Shown here one piece after another: positions 37,794-46,790 of a DNA stretch of 64,000 bases. Under the pieces are notes generated by a model. It saw nothing but the letters and a program-made list of their open reading frames with translations, was not told where the DNA came from and searched no databases. The DNA comes from an uncultured Eubacterium sp. (lineage in GTDB: Bacteria; Bacillota; Clostridia; Peptostreptococcales; Anaerovoracaceae): contig CALBGO010000037.1 of assembly GCA_937894585.1 (NCBI GenBank), forward strand, positions 15,695-79,694, written 5' to 3'. Positions within the stretch are counted from its first letter, which is position 1. Each line of letters opens with the position of its first letter. Made by a program: the position numbers and the translations under genes.

Positions 37794-38966
37794 TTAATTA
37801 TTTTCAAAATCAGCTTTCATTGCCTTGATTTTTTCTTCATCGCTGAATATTTTTATAATCTGTAAGGCGATGATCTTTGCACCATCAGAAAGTGCCTTAT
37901 GACCTCTTTCTGTTTTCATCTGTTCTGCAAAGCCTCTAGTATGAATCGGTGTATCTGCATCGGCAACCTGCAGACATGGATGAAACCCCGGACATACAAA
38001 ACTTACATTACCTCCGTCAGATGAGCCAAAGATTTTTTCCGGATCTCCGTTGATTTCAAGTCCCAGTTCTTTATAAGTTTCGGTCAGAACTGCAAGACCG
38101 GTTTCATTCGGTTTCATATTATCATAAATTCTCGCCGTCGGATACTTGGACCATGTTGTACCCGTCGCAATACAAGCACCCTCTGCGCAATTATCCACCT
38201 TTTGAATCAGGTCCTGCAGATACTTTTTATCCAAAGCACGAATATATAATTCTGCCGTAACCTTTTCAGGTACAATATTTGGCGCTTCACCACCATTTCT
38301 GATAATGCCATGGAACTGAGCGTCCGGCGTCGTATGCTGTCTCAGCATATCTACAGCATGAAACATCAGCTGCGCTGCATTGAACGCATTGTTTCCTTCC
38401 CACGGAGCTGCAGAAGCATGAGCTGCTTTCCCATGAAACTCATACATATAAGAAGCGAGCCCCTGCAGCTTTGGAGACGGCAGATTGGAGTTATAAAGAT
38501 GAACCATAATCGCCATGTCGTAATTGTCGAAAACGCCCTGCTCTATCATAGCGCATTTTGCACCGTCTTCTTCCTCATTCGGAGTACCGATAATATGTAC
38601 ATCTGTATCAAGCTCTTCCGCAAGGCCTTTTACAGCAAGACCGGCAAGAACACTGATCGAACCGCTGACGCAGTGACCGCAGGCATGGCCAATTTCCGGA
38701 AGGGCGTCATATTCTGTCAGAAGAGCCACCTTATATTTGTGGTTGTTTTTTCCGTAAACTGCCCGGAAAGCCGTATCAAGACCTGCAAAAGGATACTCTA
38801 CATCGTACCCATAATTTCTGAGCAGCTTCACAATTTTTTCAGAAGATCTGTACTCCTTTCCGGAAACCTCCGGATGATCGAACAAATCGTCGCTTAAAGC
38901 TGTAAGCTCATTGAGGTTGTTTTCGATTTCATCAAAAACAATATTCTTCAGCATATCGTACTTCAT
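37794..38966 (-). CDS. M20-family amidohydrolase/peptidase (AbgB/PM20D2-like)
   Basis: Zinc metallo-amidohydrolase of the M20 family. ALLTEYDALPEIGHACGHCVSG carries metal ligands and the base; GTPNEEEDGAKCAMIEQG gives the catalytic Glu pair; FHGKAAHASAAPWEGNNAFNA is the lid-domain motif; VPEKVTAELYIRALDK and FGSSDGGNVSF complete the family. Relatives cleave p-aminobenzoyl-glutamate, beta-alanyl-lysine-type dipeptides or N-acyl amino acids; which one is not readable. 390 aa. AAGGTGATAATAT precedes the ATG. The D-aminoacylase-like amidohydrolase and YfcC carrier upstream suggest peptide or acyl-amino-acid use. Confidence 0.87.
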   Translation of the reverse strand: MKYDMLKNIVFDEIENNLNELTALSDDLFDHPEVSGKEYRSSEKIVKLLRNYGYDVEYPFAGLDTAFRAVYGKNNHKYKVALLTEYDALPEIGHACGHCVSGSISVLAGLAVKGLAEELDTDVHIIGTPNEEEDGAKCAMIEQGVFDNYDMAIMVHLYNSNLPSPKLQGLASYMYEFHGKAAHASAAPWEGNNAFNAAQLMFHAVDMLRQHTTPDAQFHGIIRNGGEAPNIVPEKVTAELYIRALDKKYLQDLIQKVDNCAEGACIATGTTWSKYPTARIYDNMKPNETGLAVLTETYKELGLEINGDPEKIFGSSDGGNVSFVCPGFHPCLQVADADTPIHTRGFAEQMKTERGHKALSDGAKIIALQIIKIFSDEEKIKAMKADFENN

Positions 38967-39095
38967 ATATTATCACCTTCTATCCTGTCTGCACCGCCGG
39001 AAAAATCCGCAAGGTCATCGCGCATCCTGCAAGGCCTCCGCAGCAACAGCCGCAGCCGGCTAAGGTATGTTCCGGCAGATCTGCAATTTTTTAAT

Positions 39096-39143
39096 AAAGG
39101 TGTATACCGGATTCCCTTCCCGGGATAAACGGCATACACCTTT
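39096..39143 (-). terminator. Hairpin terminator between the YfcC carrier and M20 genes
   Basis: AAAGGTGTATaCCG pairs with CGGcATACACCTTT around a GGGAAGGG-containing loop. On the minus strand the tail is TATTAAAAAATT, so termination may be partial. It lies about 70 bases past the carrier stop. Confidence 0.65.
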
Positions 39144-39214
39144 TCTTTCTGTATTGCTGCTCCGCTGTTAAAAGACAGCAACTTTCTTCTTTAAACAGAA
39201 AGCAGAATTCTTTT

Positions 39215-40624
39215 TTAGAAAGGTCCAAGCTCCATCAGTTGTGCGATTACTACAAACACACCGCCCAGCAGATATTCAAGACCGATCAGAGGCAGAATCC
39301 ATTTCGCCCATTTTGCCCAAGGTACTTTGGCAATCGCAAGACCTGCCATAAAGTAGCCGGATGTCGGTGTAAAGATATTGGAAATACCGTCACCGAGCTG
39401 GAATGCAACGCAGGCAGTCTGTCTCGTAACGCCGACCAGATCTCCAAGAGGAGCCATGATAGGAATCGATACGGCAGCCTGTCCGGAACCGGACGGTACC
39501 AGGAAGTTGAGCAGACACTGGAAGATATACATACCGACAGCAGAAACCATAGAAGGCAGCTGTCCCAGGAAGTTCGCCGCAGCGTATAAGATTGTATGCA
39601 GGATCTGACCGTCGGTCATAACAACCAGAATACCTCTTGCAAAACCAACCACTAAAGCGCCGGAGGCGATATCTGCCATACCTCTTGCCAGCACATTGGC
39701 ATAACCGTTAAATCCCAGACCTGCAATGGCAGCTACGATAAAGGACATAGCCAGGAAAAGAGCTGCGATCTGGTCCATGTACCATCCCCATTTGATTACG
39801 CCGAATACTAGGAAAATGATAGATGCAACGAATACAACCAGGATCAGCTTTTCCTTTGTGCCGAATGCCGGCAGCTGTTCCAGATCCACCATATCGTCTC
39901 TGGTCTTGTCAAAATCGTACATCGGAGACAGCTGCGGATTTTTCTTTACCTTCAGTGCATATCTCAGTACAAAGGCGGTTGCGAGGAACACCATGCACAA
40001 ATACATAACAACCCGGAATCCTGTCGCAGACAGCAGCGGAAGGCCCGCAATACCCTGCGCCACCTGAATGGTGAACGGGTTCATAAACGCGCCGGCAAAG
40101 CCTGCTCCCGCACCACAAAATACGATGGCAACGCCGGTGATCGAGTCAAAGCCCATAACAAGGCACAGTGACACGAAAATCGGGATAAACGGAATTGTTT
40201 CTTCCGCCATACCGAATACGGAGCCGCAGATAGAGAAGAAAATCATAACAAGCGGTATAATCAGAACCGACTTGTTTTTAAGTGCGCGGATCAGTCTTCC
40301 CATACCTGCTTCAATGGCTTTCGTTTCCTGTACTACAGCCATAGTGCCGCCTACAATGAAAATAAAGAATACAATCTGCGCAGATTCCTGCAGACCTCTC
40401 GGCACTGCGGTCAGAAACTGCATCAGAGTCACAGGCGTCTGGTCCACATTGTGGAAAGACTCTGCATTAACGACTTCCCGTTCGGTTCCGTCAGGCATTT
40501 TAATCGTCTGCATGTCATACGCGCCTGCCGGAATGATGTAGGATAATACGCCGCAAATCAGAATAATTGCAAGCAGCAGGATGTAGACATGAGGAACCTG
40601 AAATTTCTTTTTCTTAGTCTCCAT
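39215..40624 (-). CDS. YfcC-family (C4-dicarboxylate/amino-acid carrier-like) membrane protein
   Basis: Integral membrane carrier of the YfcC family (the ArcD/DcuC-like ion transporter group) with about 12 hydrophobic segments. Diagnostic parts: FQVPHVYILLLAIILICGVLSYIIPAGAYD at the N-terminus, FGMAEETIPFIPIFVSLCLVMGFD, GAGFAGAFMNPFTIQVAQGIAGLP and FLVPSGSGQAAVSIPIMAPLGDLVGVTRQ, the re-entrant SGSGQ hairpin. Substrate undetermined; arginine/ornithine-type or peptide-derived amino acids have been suggested for the family. I choose the ATG at 40624 (METKKKK); a GGAGG lies about 14 bases upstream, and an ATG at 40645 is the alternative. Confidence 0.85.
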   Translation of the reverse strand: METKKKKFQVPHVYILLLAIILICGVLSYIIPAGAYDMQTIKMPDGTEREVVNAESFHNVDQTPVTLMQFLTAVPRGLQESAQIVFFIFIVGGTMAVVQETKAIEAGMGRLIRALKNKSVLIIPLVMIFFSICGSVFGMAEETIPFIPIFVSLCLVMGFDSITGVAIVFCGAGAGFAGAFMNPFTIQVAQGIAGLPLLSATGFRVVMYLCMVFLATAFVLRYALKVKKNPQLSPMYDFDKTRDDMVDLEQLPAFGTKEKLILVVFVASIIFLVFGVIKWGWYMDQIAALFLAMSFIVAAIAGLGFNGYANVLARGMADIASGALVVGFARGILVVMTDGQILHTILYAAANFLGQLPSMVSAVGMYIFQCLLNFLVPSGSGQAAVSIPIMAPLGDLVGVTRQTACVAFQLGDGISNIFTPTSGYFMAGLAIAKVPWAKWAKWILPLIGLEYLLGGVFVVIAQLMELGPF

Positions 40625-40732
40625 TTCTTTTTTATTTACCTCCATGTTATAGTACTGCAGGTTTCTGCCGTTACGGCATTCGTCTGCAGCCACATACATT
40701 ATACTCTTTTTTTGCACAGAAGTAAATAACTA

Positions 40733-42106
40733 TTAACGGCTTCCGACTGCTTCATTGAAGGAAATAAACCGGCCAAGCCTGTCATTTACAGTGTTTTTAT
40801 GTGAAAGCGCCATCTGTCCGTTTATGTACACATATTCAATCCCCTCCGGCTGAATATGAAGGTCAGAGAATGTAGCCCCGTCTTTTACGGTTTCTGGATT
40901 GAATACAGTAAAATCGGCATCGCAGCCCTCTTCAATTCTTCCCTTGCGGCTCAGATTCAGTCTTTCGGCAGGTTCCAAAGTCATCTTCCGCAGCGCGTCA
41001 ATTATCGGCAGCACCTTGTCTTCTCTCACATATTTGCCGAGAACCCTCGGGAAAGTTCCTGCTGCTCTCGGATGTCCGTTCCCGTTGTTTATAATCGCAT
41101 CGCTGGCAACCATGCCGTTTTTGTTTGCAATCGCCGCGGCAATTTCTTCTTCATTCATTACAAAGGCGACGCCCAGCATATCCGGATATTCAACCCTTAC
41201 CTTCTCAAAAATCTCCTTGGTGCAGCGTACATCCTTATACGGATCGTCCGTCAGTAGAATATCACTGTAGTCCTTTTTCCAGTCTTCCAAACAGCCGTCT
41301 TCAAATACCGCAGAACCCATATGTGTGGAAAAGGCGTTATACGGATAAGTATCATAGTCGAGACGAGGATTTTTTTCCATAGCGCAGTTGATCGCCTCAA
41401 GAGATTCCTGCATCAGCCCCATGGCAGAGCAGCTGGACAGATGAGAAATCTGGAATTTCATCGGAATCTGCTGGGCAACGCGAATCATTTCTGTAACCGG
41501 ATCTATATTGGAAATACAGTCGTTTCTGTAATGAGCCGACATAATCAGCTGAGGATTATCTGTACAGCTGATTGCATAAAGAATTTCCTCTGTGGTAATT
41601 CCGGGATCATATTCGATACCGAAGGAAATTCCGCATGCCCCCTCAGAAAGTTCCCTCAGCAGCAGCTTGTGTATAGCATCTTTCTGCTCTGCTGAAGCTT
41701 CTTCATACCTTCCAATATTGTACTGATATCGGAAAGTATTGTAGCCGGCCTGCATCAAATAATTGATCGGTGCACCCCCAAGTCTTTTGATGACATCTTT
41801 AAAATAAGATAAGTCCTGCTTCTGCATGCCGCAATTTCCGCCGCAGGCAGTTGTTACACCCATTTCCAGCATCATCTGGGCGATCACATATTTTTCCCCT
41901 TCTTCGGCAAAGTTTTCTTCATGCATATGAATATCGATAAAGCCCGGAGAAACGATCATTCCTTCCGCATCCGTAATCTTTTCGGCGTCCGGCATATCTT
42001 CTCCGATATAAGCAATTTTACCGTCCTTGACGGCGATATTGCCTTTCTTCATTTCTCCTGCCTTAAAATCAGGATAAGTTCCGTTTTTCAGCAATAAATC
42101 ATACAT
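40733..42106 (-). CDS. D-aminoacylase-like amidohydrolase
   Basis: Amidohydrolase-superfamily enzyme of the N-acyl-D-amino-acid deacylase/dihydroorotase-like group. Start MYDLLLKNGTYPDF, IVSPGFIDIHMHEENFAEEG (HxH metal site), TTACGGNCGMQ (the GNCG Cys), ISHLSSCSAMG, YDTYPYNAF and MVASDAI (the conserved Asp). The C-terminal beta-sandwich ends EGCDADFTVFNPETV. About 457 aa. The ATG at 42106 has GGAGGTGTTT upstream and overlaps the previous gene by eight bases; the frame open to 42367 lies inside that gene and is rejected. Likely releases amino acids from acylated or cyclic compounds; exact substrate unknown. Confidence 0.85.
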   Translation of the reverse strand: MYDLLLKNGTYPDFKAGEMKKGNIAVKDGKIAYIGEDMPDAEKITDAEGMIVSPGFIDIHMHEENFAEEGEKYVIAQMMLEMGVTTACGGNCGMQKQDLSYFKDVIKRLGGAPINYLMQAGYNTFRYQYNIGRYEEASAEQKDAIHKLLLRELSEGACGISFGIEYDPGITTEEILYAISCTDNPQLIMSAHYRNDCISNIDPVTEMIRVAQQIPMKFQISHLSSCSAMGLMQESLEAINCAMEKNPRLDYDTYPYNAFSTHMGSAVFEDGCLEDWKKDYSDILLTDDPYKDVRCTKEIFEKVRVEYPDMLGVAFVMNEEEIAAAIANKNGMVASDAIINNGNGHPRAAGTFPRVLGKYVREDKVLPIIDALRKMTLEPAERLNLSRKGRIEEGCDADFTVFNPETVKDGATFSDLHIQPEGIEYVYINGQMALSHKNTVNDRLGRFISFNEAVGSR

Positions 42107-44204
42107 TTTTAAACACCTCCAATATATGCTTGATAACATACCTGCTGTTTTCCAAAAAAGCTGCTTTGGGCTGAGAAGTTGCCCGTTCTTCCGACCAGTA
42201 TTCTTCTTCGAATTTTTCAAGAATCTGATCCCTGGAAAGCCCTTCGTCTGCCTTTTGGAGAATAAAATCTCTCTCATTTTCCGCAGCCTCAATATACATA
42301 TCAAAATATCGGCTGTTAAAATCCTGCGGCAAAATACCATAATGAGGCGAAACAATCCGCTTTGCACCGTAAGCTCTGCACTTTTGTGCAGCTTCCATGG
42401 TATCCTGATAACTCTTCAATATGGCCGTATGCATACAGGAAGGATTTCGAAATACCCCGGTACTTTCGGAAGTAAACATAACAGAGTCAGGCTCCAGCAC
42501 ATAAGTCAGGGAACAATCCGTATGTCCTTTGGTTTCCAAAACAAAAATACAAGTACCGCAGCCCAGATCGATACGGTCATTCTCTTTTACTGTACGGTCG
42601 ACACGCAGAGGTTCCACCGCCACATCTTCCTTGGAATCCGAAAACTGATCTCTCGCCGCGCAGCCCAATCTTTTCATTGTTTTCTTTGCCCCGTCCCGCT
42701 CAAAGACGCGCGCTGCCTTCTCTGCGCCGCAAACAGTCACATCTTCCCATCTTTTCAAAATATACGGCAAAGCTCCGATATGGTCATAATGGGTATGGGA
42801 AATCAATACATAATCAAGACTGTTTCTTCCCCGCTTTGAAAGCGCTGTTTCAATATTCGCTATAAGTCTTTCGTGGCAGTATGCCATTCCGCAGTCATAA
42901 AGCGCCGTTTTTTCAGGACCGAAAATAAGAAGCGCTTCACCGCCTTTGCCCGCAGTTACTCTTACAATGTTTTCCGGATAGTCAAATCTGCTGCTGCCCG
43001 GAAAATCGCGGTAGATATCGCCGGTATCTTTGGGAACTCCGCTTATGCAGTTTTCTGCGGCGCCTGCGATTCCTGCATTTTCTGAAAGCCTTTTGTCTTC
43101 GGAAAACCGTCCCGAAGTCTGTTTTTCTCTTCTTCCGGCGGCTAATTTTTCTTTTCGGTTCTGTCGATACACCTTGATAAAATGAATGGTAATCGAAATA
43201 ATAACAAACATACCGATATAGCCTTCAATCGGATACATATATGCCACAATCGTCTTAAAGCCTGTCAAGCCGCAGGCAAACCCGATAAATGCCGCGATAA
43301 TCAGAATGTATTTTTTCTTCGGGCTTTCTTTCAGTTTGGTGGAAAATCCGTAATATGTGCTGGTCGCTGCCGAATATACCGCCATAAATAAAACGATACC
43401 GAAAGCTATGTTGGCAGCTTTGGACAGCCTTGCGGAATAAGCCAGCATCGGCAGATCCATAGACTGTGTAAACGCCATATCTTTTCTGAGAGCGGTCAGC
43501 AGCATAACCGTAAGAAACGCAAGAAGCAGTCCTCCAAGCCCCGCTCCGCAAACGGCAGTTTTCGCTGATTTTGCCTTTCTCGCGCCGGATGCCATAATCG
43601 GAATCATACCCAGAATATTGTAGGACACGAAGAGTATTGCAGAAAGCAGCCAATTGGGCGTCATAGAACTGACCGGAAAGCCGTCTTGCGCTCCGCTTTG
43701 ACTGATATCCGAAAAAATCACCCGAATGCAGAGATAAATGTCAATCGCAAACAGAATCGGAATCACCGAGCGAAACACTTTTGATATTCTCTCAAAGTTT
43801 CCGAGAACCGTAAAAATCACCATAGCGGTAATAACAGCTCCGCCCACTGCCCTGTGAATGCCGAACTGCTGACTCAGAAAAGAGCCGCCTGCCGCCGACA
43901 TGGAAATAATAACCGTATACAAAATTGCCGCAATAAAATACCCTGCGGCGTGAATCAATTTGGGATTGTCCGAAAATACGATAATTCTGCCTAAATCCTC
44001 CGTATCCAGACTTCTTGCGATATAGGCCGCCATCATACCCAGCGCCATAAACAAAAGCCCTGTCAGAACAATACCGCCATAGCCTTTCAGACCGAATACG
44101 CCGAAAAACTGCCAGCCTTCCCTGCCGGAAGCAAAACCCGCACCCATAATTGTACCCACATAAAGGGCTGCAATATTGATGATATTTAACTTTTTATCTT
44201 TCAA
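42099..44204 (-). CDS. Fusion of a YkvI-type membrane transporter and a metallo-beta-lactamase-fold hydrolase
   Basis: A single 701-aa frame. Residues 1 to about 345 form a ten-segment membrane domain of the YkvI family (LeuT-fold-like): NIAALYVGTIMGAGFASGREGWQFFGVFG, SMSAAGGSFLSQQFG, SYNILGMIPIMA and AATSTYYGFSTKLKESPKKKY. A charged linker (about 350-400) leads to an MBL hydrolase domain: YVLISHTHYDHIGALPYILK (HxHxDH), ETKGHTDCSLTY, MFTSESTG and RIVSPHYGI. In MFTSESTG, where most MBL enzymes have an Asp ligand, a Glu may stand in. The C-terminus is helical. The start of the gene overlaps rarD by 11 bases and its stop overlaps the D-aminoacylase-like gene by eight. Role unknown; a hydrolase acting on the imported compound is my inference. 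Confidence 0.85.
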   Translation of the reverse strand: MKDKKLNIINIAALYVGTIMGAGFASGREGWQFFGVFGLKGYGGIVLTGLLFMALGMMAAYIARSLDTEDLGRIIVFSDNPKLIHAAGYFIAAILYTVIISMSAAGGSFLSQQFGIHRAVGGAVITAMVIFTVLGNFERISKVFRSVIPILFAIDIYLCIRVIFSDISQSGAQDGFPVSSMTPNWLLSAILFVSYNILGMIPIMASGARKAKSAKTAVCGAGLGGLLLAFLTVMLLTALRKDMAFTQSMDLPMLAYSARLSKAANIAFGIVLFMAVYSAATSTYYGFSTKLKESPKKKYILIIAAFIGFACGLTGFKTIVAYMYPIEGYIGMFVIISITIHFIKVYRQNRKEKLAAGRREKQTSGRFSEDKRLSENAGIAGAAENCISGVPKDTGDIYRDFPGSSRFDYPENIVRVTAGKGGEALLIFGPEKTALYDCGMAYCHERLIANIETALSKRGRNSLDYVLISHTHYDHIGALPYILKRWEDVTVCGAEKAARVFERDGAKKTMKRLGCAARDQFSDSKEDVAVEPLRVDRTVKENDRIDLGCGTCIFVLETKGHTDCSLTYVLEPDSVMFTSESTGVFRNPSCMHTAILKSYQDTMEAAQKCRAYGAKRIVSPHYGILPQDFNSRYFDMYIEAAENERDFILQKADEGLSRDQILEKFEEEYWSEERATSQPKAAFLENSRYVIKHILEVFKNV

Positions 44205-45189
44205 AATTCTTCTCCTCTGTCTCTACCGCTATGCATTCGCCGCTTTTCCTGTCTCCGCCCGCACTTTGAGTTCTTTCAATGTCTCTCTCTTCGCAGGTCG
44301 GGAAAACCCTTCTGTTTTCCCGGATTTCTCCGTAAGTAAAAAAGACAAGACCGATCCAGATAACCACAAAGGCGCTGAACTGAATTGCGTCAAAGGGTTC
44401 TCTGAACATAAAAATACCCAGAATCAGAGAAATTGACGGCGATATGTATTCTGTAAGCCCCAGAGTCACCAAAGGAAGCTTGCTTGTCGCGAAGGAAAAC
44501 AGTCCCATGGGAACAGCTGTAGCAACACCCGCAAAGAGCAGCAGAACAAATTTAGAACCGCCTACTGAAAGCGCACCCGTTCCGGTACTTTCAAAATATA
44601 TAACAAAAGCAAGCGCAATCGGCGCAATACAGATGGTTTCGTACAGAAGAGACTGAAGCGGATCAAGATCAACACTCTTTTTAATAGCGGCGTATACCGC
44701 AAAAGTCAGTCCCAGGCTCACTGCAATCAGCGGAATCTGTCTGTATCCTATCACCATGATCAGAAGACCGCATACAGCAAAGACAATAGAAATCTTTTTC
44801 CATTTATTGATTTTCTCTTTGTAAATCAGAACACCGAAAAGACATACAACCAGCGGCTCCAGAAAATATCCCATACTGGTCTGAATAACCTGTCCCGCAT
44901 TGACCGCCCAGATGTAAATGCTCCAGTTGGCAGTAATGATGACACCCGCCGTAATGTAAACCGCCGCCTGCTTCCTGTCTGAAGACATCGGACGGAACAC
45001 ATTTTTTGCACCCATTCTGACTGCACAGACAATATAGCAGACCAAAGCCATCAGTACAATTCTATAAAAAATAATTACACCGGACGAAACGGGCTGCAGA
45101 CTGTTCCAGTAAATCGGAAGAAGCCCCCATACTACAGCACAGCTGACAGCAGAAATCAGTCCGATTTTATAATCCTGCTTCTGATTCAT
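44194..45189 (-). CDS. RarD-type EamA-family permease
   Basis: Ten-segment drug/metabolite transporter of the RarD subgroup. Signatures: KIGLISAVSCAVVWGLLPIYWNSLQPVSSGVIIFYRIVLMAL at the start, ANWSIYIWAVNAGQVIQTSMGYFLEPLVVCLFGVLIYKEKINKWK in the middle and LTEYISPSISLILGIFMFREPFDAIQFSAFVVIWIGLVFFTYGEI near the end. The last 40 residues form a charged cytosolic tail not usual for the family. Start at ATG 45189 with GGAGG ten bases upstream. It is the first gene of the run ending at 40733. Substrate unknown (chloramphenicol-sensitive family name only). Confidence 0.85.
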   Translation of the reverse strand: MNQKQDYKIGLISAVSCAVVWGLLPIYWNSLQPVSSGVIIFYRIVLMALVCYIVCAVRMGAKNVFRPMSSDRKQAAVYITAGVIITANWSIYIWAVNAGQVIQTSMGYFLEPLVVCLFGVLIYKEKINKWKKISIVFAVCGLLIMVIGYRQIPLIAVSLGLTFAVYAAIKKSVDLDPLQSLLYETICIAPIALAFVIYFESTGTGALSVGGSKFVLLLFAGVATAVPMGLFSFATSKLPLVTLGLTEYISPSISLILGIFMFREPFDAIQFSAFVVIWIGLVFFTYGEIRENRRVFPTCEERDIERTQSAGGDRKSGECIAVETEEKNFER

Positions 45190-45572
45190 TCTTAAAAATC
45201 CTCCAAAATTACATCGCTTGTATAATTTTATCATTGCCGAACAAAGACCGCAAGCACTTTACAGAAAGAAAAAAGAGCCTGCCGCTTCTTTTGCTTCCAC
45301 GGAACCTCCCCCTTTTCGATTTATCTTTTCATCTCAGCTCCGAATTGAAATTTTTCCGATTCTGACCGGTTTTTTTTGCAAAAACATTAACAGGATTCAA
45401 AAAGCTCTTCATTTTGGCAGCGCTGCCGGACACACTCTTTTCATTTCTTACTGTTCTCACTGTGGAACCGGCAGCTCTTCCGAAAATATCACCGCACTCT
45501 TCACCGCGAAGCCGTTAGTTTTAACCGGCACTGCGCCTGCACCTTTTATACCTTTCGACTGCACCTTTTGTC

Positions 45573-45733
45573 GTAAAACCGGTCGTTGTAAATGCTGTGG
45601 CTGTATCCTTCTGTTATACTCTTCGCCGTAAAGTTGGTCATTTTAAAGCTAGGCCGTATCTTTCTGCTGTACTTTTCACCGTAAAGCCAGTCGTTTTAAA
45701 GCTAGGCTATATCCTTCGACTGCAGCTTTCGCT
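45573..45733. repeat. Tandem repeat, about 53-55-base period, three units
   Basis: Units start at 45573, 45628 and 45681, with a partial GTAAC at 45734. Each begins GTAAA, then carries GGTC(G/A)TT and TTTAAAGCTAGGC-like text, and ends TTCGCC/TTCACC/TTCGCT. The last two are most alike. A more degenerate unit seems to precede at about 45500. Confidence 0.75.
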
Positions 45734-46164
45734 GTAACAATGTTTTTTCTAAGTAACTACTCTTATTTTCCCCAAGTTCCGATGCATATTGCCTTAAATC
45801 CTCAATGTACATTATCTTCGAGGCTTCTGATGAAGATTATCCTTCTACTTTCAATACATATTGTCCCCCGGGTGTCCAGCGCAGGTCCATTTTTCAAAAA
45901 CACCCATACCCTTACCCAGTATATTTTGCTGTTTGAGTCGGGGAAATCCCCTGCCTACTCCCTTTGTTCTGATTTTACAGGAGATTTTTGCCGGAAAATA
46001 TGAGAAGACAGATTCCTGTATTTGCGTTTGATTCCATCATATCCCATTTTTGTGCTTGTTTTAGAGCAAATTTCATCATTTACAGGAATTTTTTTCCTGT
46101 AAATTGACGCAAAATTGAAGAAAGCAGCCCTCATTCCCTTCATATACCCCCCTCTTTCCTATTG

Positions 46165-46415
46165 AAAGTCCCCTGGTTTCTGCCAAAAAGACAGGTCGCA
46201 GGGGACTCGGGGCCTATCCGATAACCGAAGGGTTTAAAAAGTGCGTATTACGGGATTAAAATCCCCTAGTTTCTACCCATAACACAAGTCGCAGGGGATT
46301 GGAACATATCCGATAACCGAAGGTTTTAAAAATGCGTATGACGGGATTAAAGTCCCCTGGTTTCTGCCAAAAACACAAATTGCAGGGAATTCGGGGCATA
46401 TCTGAAACAGAAGCG
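46165..46415. repeat. Tandem repeat, 91-93-base period, about 2.7 units, each with a hairpin
   Basis: Units start at 46165, 46258 and 46349. Each opens with AAA(G/A)TCCCCT(G/A)GTTTCT and contains CATATCCGATAACCGAAGG-like text and GCGTATNACGGGATT. In unit 1 AGTCCCCTG pairs with CAGGGGACT; in unit 2 AATCCCCT pairs with AGGGGATT. The pair at the second position changes from G-C to A-T, a compensatory change. Confidence 0.85.
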
Positions 46416-46431
46416 GCGCAGCAAAAAAAGT

Positions 46432-46480
46432 GACAAAGCTGACAGAACCTGAAAAACATCTGTATTCTGTCAGCTTTGTC
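46432..46480. repeat. Perfect 16-bp inverted repeat
   Basis: GACAAAGCTGACAGAA at 46432-46447 pairs with TTCTGTCAGCTTTGTC at 46465-46480 across 17 bases. On the plus strand AAAATTTC follows, so it may act as a terminator for either strand or be a mobile-element relic. Confidence 0.85.
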
Positions 46481-46612
46481 AAAATTTCTAAAATCTAACT
46501 TTTCATCATGGTTATCAGTTTATCTGCCAATAAATGCAATGCCGAATTGGTAATGCTTTAAAGAGTCTCACAAATACAGCTGCGCTGCATGATTCTATGC
46601 AGAGCAATTCAC

Positions 46613-46790
46613 CAATGTGCTATCAATACAGTGCACTTTATAAATACGCTATCAATACAGTACGCTTTACAAATATGCTTTTAACACAGCGCACCCTGCA
46701 AATACACTTTCAATGCGACGCCATGCTTTCGATACGGCGTATTTCACAAATACGCTTCCACTACGGCCCGCTGTGCAGATGCGCTTTCAA
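46613..46790. repeat. Tandem repeat, 29-base period, degenerating towards the 3' side
   Basis: Units start at 46613, 46642, 46671 and 46700, with AAATACGCTATCAATACAGT and close variants. After 46728 the pattern loosens but AAATACGCTTCCACTACGG recurs at 46748. The array ends at the stop of the Cys-rich gene. There are no identical spacers and no cas genes, so it is not a CRISPR array. Confidence 0.8.

Noticed and set aside
42107..42367. An 87-residue N-terminal extension of the D-aminoacylase-like gene
   Set aside because: It lies inside the YkvI-MBL fusion gene in another frame; the ATG at 42106 has GGAGG and gives the family N-terminus.
45955..46143. A 62-residue minus-strand frame with GAGGGGGG before the ATG
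   Set aside because: The ribosome binding site is close, but the product is basic, matches no family and spans a 10-bp inverted repeat; too weak to call.
46613..46790. The 29-base repeat array as a CRISPR
   Set aside because: The repeats are contiguous, drift in sequence, have no spacers and no cas genes are nearby.
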